Shown here: positions 26,408 to 34,987 of the stretch, one piece after another
How positions within the stretch are numbered: position 1 is the first letter of the stretch
Layout: each line of letters opens with the position of its first letter
From: Xiphias gladius
Taxonomy: Eukaryota > Chordata > Actinopteri > Istiophoriformes > Xiphiidae
DNA length: 64,000 nucleotides
NCBI RefSeq assembly: GCF_016859285.1
Contig: NW_024401807.1
Location: 361,156-425,155, forward strand
Direction: 5' to 3'
Translations under genes and position numbers: made by a program
The notes under the pieces: generated by a model
Seen by the model: only the letters and a program-made list of their open reading frames with translations
What the model was told of the DNA's origin: nothing
The model's database searches: none

Positions 26408-29400
26408 TGTGTGTGTGTTCGCTATCTAGTGCATGACTGTGGTTTCTCTTTAGGCTCTAGCAAAGCCAATACACACAACATTATTCTCCAAACCTACATG
26501 TGAGCTCAGTTTTGTTATAGAGACCTAAACTATGATTTGATTTCTGCAGAGAATAAGACCATCTTTAAAACCTGTGTGTACAGTTACAGTATAATCCAAC
26601 TGTGCTGACGTTATAATGGCAAAGATGGAGGACAGAGGATTTAAATGTACTGACCTGTGTATACTTGGCCATGGGGCTGGACTCAACAGCATACACTCTG
26701 GTGGCTCCAGCCTGGATGGCAAAGAAAGATAGAATACCAGAACCACAACCAACATCCAGAACTACCTACAGAAACAGGAAGAGAGAGGGAGACCAGGTCA
26801 CGCTGCTGTCAGCTTCTAATGCTGATTAAAAACCTAAAAACCTAAAAACCTTTAAATCAATGCAAACATATGCACTACTGGATTTTGTTATGTCCCCCAT
26901 ATCCGAAAATATTCTGCAGGACACGCAGCAAAGGTTGTTGCGGGATTTAGAACCGGGGATGTTGCTGATAAATGGTATGGGTTGGAGACTACCAGGACAC
27001 CGTGATGCTCCCATCATTTATTTTCTAGATTGTTTCCTTAAATCCAAGTATGAAATGCATGGCTCTTTATCTGTCTCAGTAAACCACATACATTTACTTT
27101 CCAAAGAACATGCACCCTATATGATAACAGCATTAATTTTGTTGATTAGACTTTAAGGATAATTCCAAATATATAACTTGAGTGTTATTTTTGTATTTTT
27201 GGACATTGTTTTTGTTGGTTATGATAACACACTGTAGTCACTAAAGTAATATGTTAACATGAGAATGTTGTTACATTGAAGTTTAATGGAAGAAGAAACA
27301 CAAGCATTCATACAATCAGGTAATAAACAAACATTTTATTTTTTTATTTACAGCATTTAGCTAGAACCAGTCTCACTAGATTATTTAAACCACCTAAAGT
27401 AATTTGTTGATTTGGCTCATATGTATTTGGATCAAAGTGTATTTGTCATTGTAATGGCATATCCTAAAGGGTACTTTCAGTCTTTGTGTATTTGGTGTAT
27501 TTTCCAGAATAATGAGTACAGTGCTTTTGGAAAGAGACACCTCAAAATCTGGAAAAATAAAACTAGAACTCCCAAAATCTGTTAATTTGGGATAACCTAC
27601 CAGTCTTCCAGAACTTAAAGGGTAAATTCAGTTAATTTTAAATTAGGTCTTTTATCAGTTATTTTAACATTGTACTCAACAGGGTAAATAATGCGGTCTG
27701 GGAAAGTGGTGACATTGTTGGTTGGAAACTAGACAGCCGATTATCTAAACCACTTTATTTGTAGGTCACACTGAAAGTGACCTGAAATATATATAATCCC
27801 TCACTGTACAGGAAAAGTTTGTACAGTTACAGTAAATACAGTAGTTTACAGTTTAAACAGGAAGTGAGCCTATAAAGTGTGATGGATGTCTACATCAGAC
27901 ATTTTGGGTCAAAAATTACTGTTCAATTTCTGCCCCAAATAACTTTGACAAATCTGTTGACAACCTGTTTCATTGTCTGACTGACTGTGTCTTGACCCAC
28001 TGGACTTCTTGTCACAGTGGGTGTTTGGAGCAATGAGGACCAAAGCGCAGACACACAGGTAGATAATTTAGGAAAACAATGCTTACAGGCCGAAGGGTGG
28101 ATAACCAGACAGGTGAATTCAAAGGCAGGCAGGCAAGCAAGCAAACTGTAACAAACAACAGGAGTCTTCTCACAAGGAAAACAAGAGAACATTCCGGGAA
28201 CAAAAGCAGACAAACTGACCAAGAGTGAAGGGAACACACAGATTAAATAATGCATGGGTAATTGGGAAGAGGTGAAACTAGGGGGTGGGAAACACACACA
28301 TGGGCAGTAAAACAAGTAAAACAACCATAGACACAAAAAGATAGGGGATTTCAAAATAAAACAGAAGACATGGAAAACACTGATGACAAAGCAAGCTATA
28401 ACCACAGGAGCTGGGCAGGATGAAACACTTCTAAGTGATCCAGTGGGCAGCTATTGTTCAGGTGGTAGAGGGTTGGCAATTAATTGTACTGTAGGTTTAA
28501 CATCTTTCATTGAGACACTGAACCCCATTTTGTTCCCAGTGTGTAGAGAAAATAAGTTGCTGTGGACAAAACATCTGTTGCTTTGGTCCAGATGTCCACT
28601 ATTACTCTGGTGAATACATGGTACCATACCTGATAGAAAGGATGGACAATACTATGAAAACATTACCTGACATGCCTGAATTAACCTTAATTTGCTCCAC
28701 ATATTATTGGCTTGCTTGACTACATTTTAATAAGACACAAAAAAAAGTTAACTAAATTGTACTTGGGTACTACACTACGTTACTCTACTCCTCTGCTATT
28801 GACATGAATAAGGAAACCAATGGGCTGTATAATTTTTGAAATGGATGGAATTAATAGACTTAATAAAGGAACATTCTACAAAATACAATGTCTCCAACAA
28901 AAGCCATGTGTGTCTCGTGTGCTGTCACCTTATCTCTGAAGTCAGTCTCATTGACTAACATCGCTCTCTGATAGGTGGCGGTCCTCAGGTAGTCCTGAAG
29001 CAGGCTCTGCTGCTGGGACAGACAGCTGTGGAACTGCACACACACAACAATCAACTATTTCTATTTCTACTTCTTTTCTGGGTCTTTTTCAAATGTATTT
29101 ATAAAAACAGTCAGAATTAAAGCTGCAAGCAGCATTGATTGGGCCCTCGGGGGTACTGGCTTGGGATGTTACATGTGCCTGCCAAATTCCGTACATCTAG
29201 GTGAACCGTAATCAGTTTTCGCCACTTCTGACGTGTGTGCCAGGTTCTGTGAGTTTTCGAGCATCCCTACTTAACCCCCCCAACAACTACATCACAATGA
29301 GGGCAACGCCATGCGATGAAAACTAAACATTTTCACCATAAACCATCATCGAGATCTTAAGGATTTTCTGACCATGTTTTAGGTGGATCTGGTAAGAAGC

Positions 29401-32400
29401 TAATACTGTGATTCAGTATTGGACTGTAGATGTCTTCAGGCCGGAATTCTTATCAAACAAGTGAAATTTGAGAAAAATTCACCCTGGCTGTGCAGTGATT
29501 TTCAAAAATCACTGCACAGCCAGGGCAACACCCTTAAATGAAAACTCACATCTTTACAATACAGCCTCATCAAGGTCTCAAGGCTTTTCTGACCACATGT
29601 GAGGTGGATCTGGCGACCCACTAGGGGGCAAAGTTTCGTGCAGATTGTACTGACAACATAGGAGGAATTTTAAAAAGTAGGTTTTGCATATCTTGCAATT
29701 TCTTAAAAAAAAATTACAGGTGGAAATGAACGCATGCACGTAAGGTTTTTGAGTATCTTACTTGGTATTCTTGTGTTTGGGTATGTTCAGCCCTTGCTTC
29801 TAGCATAGAGGGATGTCTCTTAGAAGGTATTTGGCTCTCTGCACCCATGCTTCCTCTCTCATTTCTTTCTGTGCAACCTTTCATGGTCTCTTCATCATTG
29901 CTTCTTTTTAATAACTGCTGGAAGTTCCTCATATCTGGACGACCGAAGGGTACACGACAACATGTGTGAGCTCCTGACAAACTAACCAATCCCCATGACA
30001 ATGAGCAAAATGTATCTTACCATTTACTGTACATACCAGTTGAACTTTTGAACCACAGCAGAAGACTCTGTTTGCCAATGGAGATCAGGAAGGACTGACT
30101 TCCAACCTGGCAGCAGTCCATCTCTTTGGAAACAGCAAACTGGAAGACTGATGCTCTGTTGCCTAAAAAAACATTTAGACAGAAGGAGGCAAAAATACTA
30201 TAGATGAGATTACTATCAAACCTGGCACAGTATTTATGATACTGACGATGATACTTAAAGTTTTTGGTGACACCCCCTGATCTTTGCTTTAATTTAAACA
30301 CAGGTCAAAATTTCCACTTGTGCACAAGAAACTAACATGCTCCTGAATGAAAGTCATTTTTGGTTCTACTACTGGTAAGTATCTTTGGATAAAAAAAGTC
30401 AAAGTACTCTGTTTGATCAGTCCAACATTTTTATAATATGTAATAGAAATCTGGGAACCAGGAAATGATAATCAGCTCTTTAGTCATGTCTTTGCAATAA
30501 TTAAGATGTGTCACCATTTTTTTCTGTATGTGTGTTCATTTGTGTGTGAATTTGCTGTCAAACAGCTGACAGCAGTTTTATCATACTCCAACTTATGTTG
30601 GCCTACAAGCTTCTTTTGTGCAAAGTAACTGAGGATAAATACCCTATTAATCCAGTGCAGTAAGTACACTTTCGAGATACTTGGACTCAATTTGTTACAT
30701 GAAAGAAAATTGTACATTCATTATAATGTTACAAATTAAATGTCTCAATTTTCAACAAATTTCCAAAACCTTCCAAAAATTTGTTTTAACCTTACTGTAG
30801 TGCTGAAATCTGTCTCTTTCTGTCTTTTGAGATCAACTTTGCACTGAATGGGGATGAAAAAAATTCACTTTTTTTGGTTCAAGAAGACTTTTAGGCTGGA
30901 ATATTTCACTTGTGATTACTTTGTAAATGTAGATTTTTTTTAACTACAGTGCAAAACAATCATTTTATAAAATATGAAGCTGTGTAATGGGCTGAACAAT
31001 CCAGCAGTATAAATAGTAGTTACTTCCACCAGCCAAAATCACTGTCACTATCTTGCTCCTATATATTCAAATTGTGCTTGAGTAAAGGACAAGATAATAT
31101 CAACATAAGATATTGATAAGTGGTGTTATTAATGATCAGAGTTGTTTGATGTGATTCTAACATTCCAGCTGTGGTTGTGTCCTCAGCTTTATCTAAACTC
31201 TCCATGTCTGGCACACATTCTTTCCACTAGTACACCCTTATTCCATGGTATTCTCTAAATAAGCGAGCATTGTGTTAAGTGAGTGTGTACTCCTTCAGTA
31301 CTCACCATCCTGTACAGTGAGCTGCTGAGCCTCCAGTCCTGTGGTGAGGTGGAGAGTTAGCTCCTGCTCAGCTCTCTGTCTGCACACACTGACACGCTGC
31401 TCTCTGCTTACCTCCTCCTGGACCTGGACCTCCTTCAGAACACAACCAGACCACAATCTTAAACCAGATTACACCACATTAACCTGATTAGATCCAAATT
31501 AATGCGAAATCATGGGATTTGTCTCAGTTAGTGCAATACAATTAGATTGGTCTAGGGGCCATAAAATGAATTGCACCTTAATGGAGGGTTTTGCGTGTTT
31601 TAGCCAATTTACTACAAATCATATACACATTATATCACAGCTAACCACTTCACAAAACATTTAATTACATTTTTTGAATTAATTTCATTTGTGACCATTA
31701 TGGGCATTCATTATTTTCCATTTATTTAGCTATGGCATGAAAATCAATTATCTTATAAATACGTAATCCATCAAGATTAACATCATCATTTTTCATTCTG
31801 AAAAGTTTGTTGAGTTACATTATAGAACTCTGACTGACAAATCAGTCAGCCTTTAAACTGCATTATCGGTAAAAGTTCTAACTGACAAAAACGAAGGCAG
31901 AGTTGATGTTAACTATGATGGATTACCAACCTAAAGATTGGGTTTATTTTCTACTACAAAGTTTTGCCTAAAAAGTTTTGGAGAAAATTAAATTGCTACC
32001 GGTATTATGATAGCTGTCAACTTTTTTTCCACTTCAGGAGGTATTTCACTCTTGTACTGCACCAAAATCATATGGGCACAGTTGGTATGGATGATATATA
32101 TACAAATTGAAGCACTCTTGTCATTACACAACTTCAGCAAGTTTCATCAGTCTGTTAGTTGTATAGAAATGAATGGAAACCAATGGCTGACTAAAATGAT
32201 TGGAAGAATACATAAAACCTATCTTGCTTGTGTTCAATAATGATACACACAATTTTAGTGAAGAATCTTTACCTTACAAACACACTGGCATGTCATTTAA
32301 TGCACTTCTTTCACTTTGGTTATAGCTTCAAACTTGGTGATTGCAACGTAGTAAATGTCAGATAAATGCCACATAAATTATATGCAATAAAATACTCTAT

Positions 32401-33246
32401 ACCTGATATATCTGAAACATAAGCAGACATAATGTGGGATCCCATTAGGTTAAAGGGATATATTGGCACACATTTCTCTGGGAAAACATCTTTGTACATT
32501 GTGTACTATGTTGGAACTACTTTTAAAAAAGTGCAAATTAAAGCTTTGCACACTCACAACACCACAGTAACATAATGAAAGAAATGGTGGCTTCAGAGTG
32601 AACAAGGTAGAGAAATTCAGACATAGCTCCATGGTGTGAAAACCAGAAATATCAATTCTATAAGTAACTGAACATTTTCATTAGAGCAATGTGTTATTAG
32701 CTACAGTCTGATTATTATGTTCATACAATCATAGACAGTGACCATGTTTAAATGCACACAAGAAACCAGATTACATTGAGAAAGCTAGGCAGAAAATTGG
32801 ATATACAGTACTCTGTAAAAATTTGTGAATTTATATTTGATTGTCTTTGTGGGGGAATTTGTCCCCCTAGAATTTGTTCCTTAGGGCAATCAGTGACTGA
32901 AAATCTGATCAAGCTCCTGAAACAAACCTGAGGTGTAATCTGACTAATTAAAGGCATGTATACACAGTGCATACTGTATCCTGCCCTTACCTGACCATGG
33001 TATAGTTATGTTGTGTTTTCTGATAAGAGTTTTAGTGTGCCTACAAGAAAAATCTGCATTAAACCAAATCAGATTCAAATTAAAATTGGAAAGTTTAGTA
33101 CATCATAAATTAGATGAAACAGACAAGTATTTGAGAGTGCGCCCTCTGCAACCTAGTATTACCTCCTCGTGCGTCTTCATGTACTCCTCCTGCAGAGTGA
33201 AGACCCTGACAGAGAAAACTAATGACTCTTCACTTCTCTCCTCCAT
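11100..33246 (-). CDS. carm1l: CARM1/PRMT4-like protein arginine methyltransferase (probably carm1l)
   Basis: Whole gene, minus strand. Exons in order: 33163-33246, 31306-31432, 30037-30162, 29762-29934, 28929-29033, 26655-26765, 18512-18689, 17932-18022, 16199-16280, 15563-15648, 14409-14498, 13961-14098, 13688-13777, 11615-11681, 11100-11147. Phases agree at every junction; about 531 residues. The family transfers methyl groups from SAM to arginine on histone H3 and coactivators. Seen: PH-like N-terminal region (about 1-140), motif [16 protein letters not shown], post-I AVESS, double-E loop [12 protein letters not shown], and the beta barrel. Odd: YFxxY reads EYQFH and THW reads TRW. The C-terminal tail (over 100 residues in CARM1) is reduced to about 38. 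Divergence from CARM1 throughout suggests the CARM1-like paralogue rather than carm1. The two last exons are the least certain. Confidence 0.9.
11615..11681 (-). CDS. carm1l: carm1l exon 14 (C-terminal tail)
   Basis: Encodes [20 protein letters not shown] then CK. The join FFR-Y and the PPG echo FFRYTGTTPSPPPG of CARM1. The acceptor is 'caactag'. A stronger-looking acceptor 'gtgtgcag' lies 25 nt upstream (exon start 11706), but it brings a stop after eight residues. Which is used decides the C-terminus. Confidence 0.55.
11734..13318 (+). mobile_element. Tc1-like transposon, decayed
   Basis: Begins CAGT after TA. The ends share 'aagtgaaccctt' and 'agggttcac'. Plus-strand transposase remnant 12344-12583 contains [17 protein letters not shown], the Tc1 'W-TDE' region with the key acid region altered. 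Stops interrupt the frame. It lies 52 bp upstream of carm1l exon 14 in transcript terms. Confidence 0.85.
13319..13687. other. carm1l intron 13 sequence
   Basis: Intron remainder between the Tc1 insertion and exon 13. Nothing else seen. Confidence 0.5.
13688..13777 (-). CDS. carm1l: carm1l exon 13
   Basis: Encodes [20 protein letters not shown] then ILHLKDPFF, matching CARM1 QSYDISIVAQVDQTG...LDLKNPFF, the last strand of the beta barrel. Acceptor 'attcaag', donor 'CAG|gtcact'. Confidence 0.94.
13961..14098 (-). CDS. carm1l: carm1l exon 12 (THW-loop exon)
   Basis: Encodes [20 protein letters not shown] then [13 protein letters not shown] and [15 protein letters not shown]1 has PLTHWYQV here; the histidine of the THW loop is arginine (codon CGC). 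Acceptor 'ctgcag', donor 'CAG|gtacac'. Confidence 0.95.
14409..14498 (-). CDS. carm1l: carm1l exon 11
   Basis: Encodes [20 protein letters not shown] then WFDVAYLGS, the family's [26 protein letters not shown] segment (barrel). Acceptor 'ttccag', donor 'CAA|gtaaga'. Confidence 0.95.
14898..15290. repeat. Compound microsatellite (CA)n then GATA/TCTA
   Basis: Long imperfect (CA)n from 14898 to about 15180 with CACG and TATACA interruptions, then 'tagatagat'/'tctatc' repeats to about 15290. The long open frames on both strands here are low-complexity artefacts. It lies in carm1l intron 10. Confidence 0.97.
15563..15648 (-). CDS. carm1l: carm1l exon 10
   Basis: Encodes [20 protein letters not shown] then EAKIEDLQ, matching CARM1 [23 protein letters not shown]. 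Acceptor 'tttttag', donor 'AAAG|gttatc'. Confidence 0.95.
16199..16280 (-). CDS. carm1l: carm1l exon 9
   Basis: Encodes [20 protein letters not shown] then FFRQPIV, matching CARM1 [23 protein letters not shown] (dimerisation-arm region). Acceptor 'tttcatcag', donor 'GTG|gtaagg'. Confidence 0.95.
16966..16996. repeat. Short (CA)n microsatellite
   Basis: Alternating CA with CG interruptions inside carm1l intron 8. Confidence 0.8.
17728..17855. repeat. Compound (TG)n - (GAGTGT)n - (GA)n microsatellite
   Basis: Starts as pure TG, changes to 'gagtgtgagtgtg', then pure GA. On the transcript strand it reads (CT)n then (CA)n and starts 77 nt past the exon 8 donor. Confidence 0.97.
17932..18022 (-). 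CDS. carm1l: carm1l exon 8
   Basis: Encodes [20 protein letters not shown] then FEHYARASF, matching CARM1 [29 protein letters not shown]. Acceptor 'ctctccag' is good. Donor 'TTCTG|gtctct' is weak, but the split Trp with exon 9 (TG|G) restores the conserved FW. Confidence 0.93.
18512..18689 (-). CDS. carm1l: carm1l exon 7 (double-E loop exon)
   Basis: Encodes [20 protein letters not shown] then [20 protein letters not shown] and [19 protein letters not shown]. Both glutamates of the double-E loop that hold the substrate arginine are kept (SEP and NER). CARM1 has SEPMGYM; here Met is Ile. Acceptor 'tgtgcag', donor 'AATG|gtagga'. Confidence 0.97.
18850..19085 (-). mobile_element. SINE-like dispersed fish repeat
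   Basis: Contains 'cttatatagcgctttt' and 'caatttgggtttcagtatct', phrases familiar from a very common teleost dispersed repeat. 'gggatcgaaccacc' in complement is GGTTCGATCCC, a good tRNA-type B box, so a tRNA-derived SINE read on the minus strand is likely. No protein. Confidence 0.6.
19539..20927 (-). mobile_element. Tc1-like transposon with frameshifted transposase
   Basis: Terminal inverted repeats read 'tgattgaaattattggcacc' at the left and its near-complement at 20901-20927. The transposase is on the minus strand in three pieces: 20362-20676 (helix-turn-helix, [20 protein letters not shown]), 20136-20351 ([20 protein letters not shown] then WTNET, near the first catalytic Asp region) and 19762-19971 ([12 protein letters not shown], with the NPIENLW-like DDE motif). 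Not active. Lies in carm1l intron 6. Confidence 0.9.
21500..22210 (+). mobile_element. GC-richer transposon-like segment, possibly the gag part of the adjacent DIRS-like element
   Basis: Composition and open frames (such as 21731-21940 with [20 protein letters not shown]) differ from the AT-rich intron around it. No motif identifies it. Assignment to the DIRS-like element downstream rests only on proximity and orientation. Confidence 0.3.
22600..23190 (+). mobile_element. DIRS-like reverse transcriptase fragment
   Basis: Plus strand, three frames. '[15 protein letters not shown]' is the RT block usually seen as DLxDAYFHVPI, and a shifted frame nearby reads [10 protein letters not shown], the usual YQYxVLPFGL. 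Upstream '[15 protein letters not shown]' fits the DIRS RT approach region. Frameshifts and stops show a dead copy. Lies in carm1l intron 6. Confidence 0.65.
23525..23779 (+). other. Unidentified 84-codon open frame in carm1l intron 6
   Basis: Starts [20 protein letters not shown]; helix-like and Lys/Leu-rich. No family recognised. It may be transposon-derived (it sits between DIRS-like and Tc1-like debris) or chance. Confidence 0.2.
24380..24740 (+). mobile_element. Tc1-like transposase C-terminal remnant
   Basis: Frame 24421-24741 begins [14 protein letters not shown], the QxDNDPKHTA motif of Tc1 transposases, then [13 protein letters not shown]. No intact inverted repeats were found around it. 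Confidence 0.6.
26339..26420. repeat. (GT)n microsatellite
   Basis: About 40 GT units with one CT interruption near 26407. carm1l intron 6. Confidence 0.98.
26655..26765 (-). CDS. carm1l: carm1l exon 6 (SAM-binding motif I)
   Basis: Encodes [20 protein letters not shown] then [17 protein letters not shown]. The GxGxG SAM loop and the acidic residue of post-I (AVE) that binds the ribose are intact. Acceptor 'tctgtag', donor 'CAG|gtcagt'. Confidence 0.97.
27960..28400. repeat. Unclassified dispersed repeat, purine-rich
   Basis: Carries phrases such as 'aggcaggcaggcaagcaagc' typical of repetitive non-autonomous elements in fish. The minus-strand frame 27923-28405 is Cys/Leu-rich without a motif and is not believed. 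Confidence 0.3.
28929..29033 (-). CDS. carm1l: carm1l exon 5 (helix X/Y)
   Basis: Encodes [20 protein letters not shown] then [15 protein letters not shown], matching CARM1 [25 protein letters not shown]. The SAM-contacting RTxTY segment is retained. With the end of exon 4 the YFxxY motif reads EYQFH. Acceptor 'gtgtgcag', donor 'AAG|gtgaca'. Confidence 0.96.
29110..29700. repeat. Dispersed repeat with internal duplication and a palindrome
   Basis: Begins 'aaagctgcaagcagc' and 'gggccctcg', a phrase common in fish repeats. 29360-29395 and 29588-29622 are diverged direct copies ('ttttctgaccac/atgt' with 'aggtggatctgg'). A perfect inverted repeat is noted separately. carm1l intron 4. Confidence 0.55.
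29482..29525. repeat. Perfect 21-bp inverted repeat with 2-nt spacer
   Basis: Arms 29482-29502 and 29505-29525 are exact reverse complements and can form a hairpin or cruciform. Confidence 0.95.
29762..29934 (-). CDS. carm1l: carm1l exon 4
   Basis: Encodes [20 protein letters not shown] and a poorly conserved linker ending TQTQEYQ. It aligns with CARM1 DFCSFYNILK...ERTEESSAVQYFQ. Acceptor 'cgtccag' at 29934 gives the best fit. An in-frame acceptor 39 nt upstream (exon start 29973) would add 13 residues. Donor 'CCAA|gtaaga'. Confidence 0.85.
30037..30162 (-). CDS. carm1l: carm1l exon 3 (PH-like domain)
   Basis: Encodes [20 protein letters not shown] then [21 protein letters not shown], matching CARM1 VCVFKCSVSRETECSRVGKQSFIITLGCNSVLIQF. 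Acceptor 'ttttttag', donor 'ACTG|gtatgt'. Confidence 0.94.
30163..31305. other. carm1l intron 2
   Basis: AT-rich intron. No exon, RNA gene or clear mobile element seen. Confidence 0.6.
31306..31432 (-). CDS. carm1l: carm1l exon 2
   Basis: Encodes [20 protein letters not shown] then [20 protein letters not shown] and QD, the PH-like strands aligned with CARM1 HAEQQALRLEVRAGPDSAGIAL. Acceptor 'tctgaag' is weak in pyrimidines. Donor 'GATG|gtgagt'. Confidence 0.85.
31433..33162. other. carm1l intron 1
   Basis: AT-rich. No recognised exon or element. Confidence 0.6.
33163..33246 (-). CDS. carm1l: carm1l exon 1, start codon
   Basis: Opens [20 protein letters not shown] then EYMKTHEE in phase with exon 2. 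An SVRVFTL-type strand matches the CARM1 ATVSVFPGARLL start of the PH-like fold. Chosen as start because the open frame upstream has no other ATG and CARM1's low-complexity leader is not seen. Donor 'GAG|gtaata'. Confidence 0.78.
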
Positions 33247-34200
33247 TCTTCAATGTGAAAGCAAGCTGCTCTTTGGGAAGAAAGAAGAGGAGAGAACAGA
33301 GGGGAGGAGGTGGTGAGGAGGGGATAGAGGAAAGGGGGAGGAGAGTTGGAAGAAGGATTACATGGGGAAAATTGGGAGAAAAGTAGGGGACAGAAGTTAA
33401 CACCGAAAGAAAATGAGAAATCTAGAGCTAAATGCAGCATGTCTATACTAGAACTTTACATTTCTACTCCAGCCTGATTGGACTCAACAGTGTTATGATG
33501 AAAATTATTTTTCCTATTTACATTTTGCTTTATTGGATGGTTTTGCATCATGTATATGTGAAAAAAAGATTACAACACAAAGTTGAAAACCAAATTGGAA
33601 CATAAGTTGTTGATTTTGGTATTCTTACAGAGTTCAGAGCATCAGGGCTGAATGTAAAGTTTGTCCTGATGGTGGTATTAAAAGGAAATGTCTAAGGGGT
33701 CACCAAAATCCTTTAGAATCATCCTCTGAGGACAATGACTATCAATACCAAATATTATAGCAATCTAGACAGTAATAGAGAAAATACATGACAAAAACAT
33801 GACAATACCAGACAAACACACAAACTTCCACAAATAAACTTAAAAAAAATGGCAACTTAGCACATTAAGACTGGCTGACATCATTAATTTACAGAACCAA
33901 GGTTTTGTAACCTGAGGGTTCCATTTAGGTCAGCATCCCATTTGATTTCATGGGCTTAAGGCTACTGTGATTTTTGTTATTTATCAACCAATTAGATGAA
34001 CAAACTTTTATAAGATCAGTCCATTTACAGTACCCACACTCCCTCTGTTGGATGATAAGTATCACTGAAAGAGCACAGAAAAATCTCTAAACCCATCTAA
34101 TTTTACAACAATGTTGAATTATGTCAATGCTGATTAAACATTACTGGGAGGAAATTGAGAGTTTTACTAAACAGATAACACACCTGTCTTAACTGCTGAT
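33247..34200. other. carm1l upstream region
   Basis: Contains a purine-rich stretch (33280-33350, GGAGAGG-type) next to the start codon, perhaps 5' UTR or promoter, then AT-rich DNA. No TATA box assigned. Confidence 0.4.
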
Positions 34201-34551
34201 CAATTTAGTTGATAATTTTCAAGAAAAATTACATGACTCAAGAAAATGGATTCCGACAACATAAAAGGTCATGTTTTCAGTTTCATTGTAGAGTCTGTGA
34301 CGATTCTCAGTCATCCAGGTCATGGTATTCTGTAAGTGCCATGCAAAGGCAACTGGACTTCGCATACAAAGTTAGTGAATATGATGGAGCATTTTTGCAG
34401 CTAAATAGCCAGATATTTCCCTCAGGGGTTGGTAGAGACACATGTATGTATATAAAACTCCATTCTTTATTTCCTCTAGAATTAAATTCTGTAAGTGCTA
34501 TACGAAGGCAAACGGACATGTTTGAAGTTCTTGAAGATATTTCGCCTCTAA

Positions 34552-34966
34552 TCCGAAAAGGCTTCTTCAGTTCTAACTGACTAGTGGGGGGGTTTGGGTA
34601 TTTATCCTCTGGTGAGATCAGCAACACTTATGAATCGTTGAGGTCACATGAGTCACCACCTGTCAGCCACCTACAATGCAGTTTTAAGTTCACTCCCCAG
34701 ACAGCTGAACACCCATCCACACCAGGACACGTCCCCACTCACATGTTGGCAGGGTGGATCAACGACTCACTTGTCACCCTAACGACCCTCAAGGTGTTAG
34801 CACCCATCCACACCTTGAACCATGTGATCCTAACGACTTCCATGATGACCGGGAAGGTCAATGACTCATGTGACTTTTACGACTCACAAGTGTTGCTGAT
34901 CTCACGAGAGGATAAATACCCAAAACCCCCCACTAGTCAGTTAGAACTGAAGAAGCCTTTTCGGTA
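34552..34966. mobile_element. MITE-like fold-back element (~415 bp) with ~80-bp inverted repeats
   Basis: Left arm 34552-34630 (ccgaaaaggcttcttcagtt...) and right arm 34884-34966 are near-exact reverse complements. The interior has no coding potential. The right arm ends about 20 bp before a Tc1-like element begins. Confidence 0.8.
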
Positions 34967-34987
34967 CTGGGTCCATGGAACTGGGTC

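Larger units (their letters stand above)
25720..27640. repeat. Two related diverged repeat segments
   Basis: 25833-25915 and 27505-27610 share 'ccagaataatg', 'ggaaagagacacctcaaaat' and 'tgggataacct' in the same order. They are copies of one unidentified dispersed repeat, one on each side of carm1l exon 6. Confidence 0.5.

Noticed and set aside
27923..28405. 160-codon minus-strand frame between carm1l exons 5 and 6
   Set aside because: Cys/Phe/Leu-rich translation of a purine-rich repeat; carm1l joins exon 5 directly to exon 6 in phase without it.
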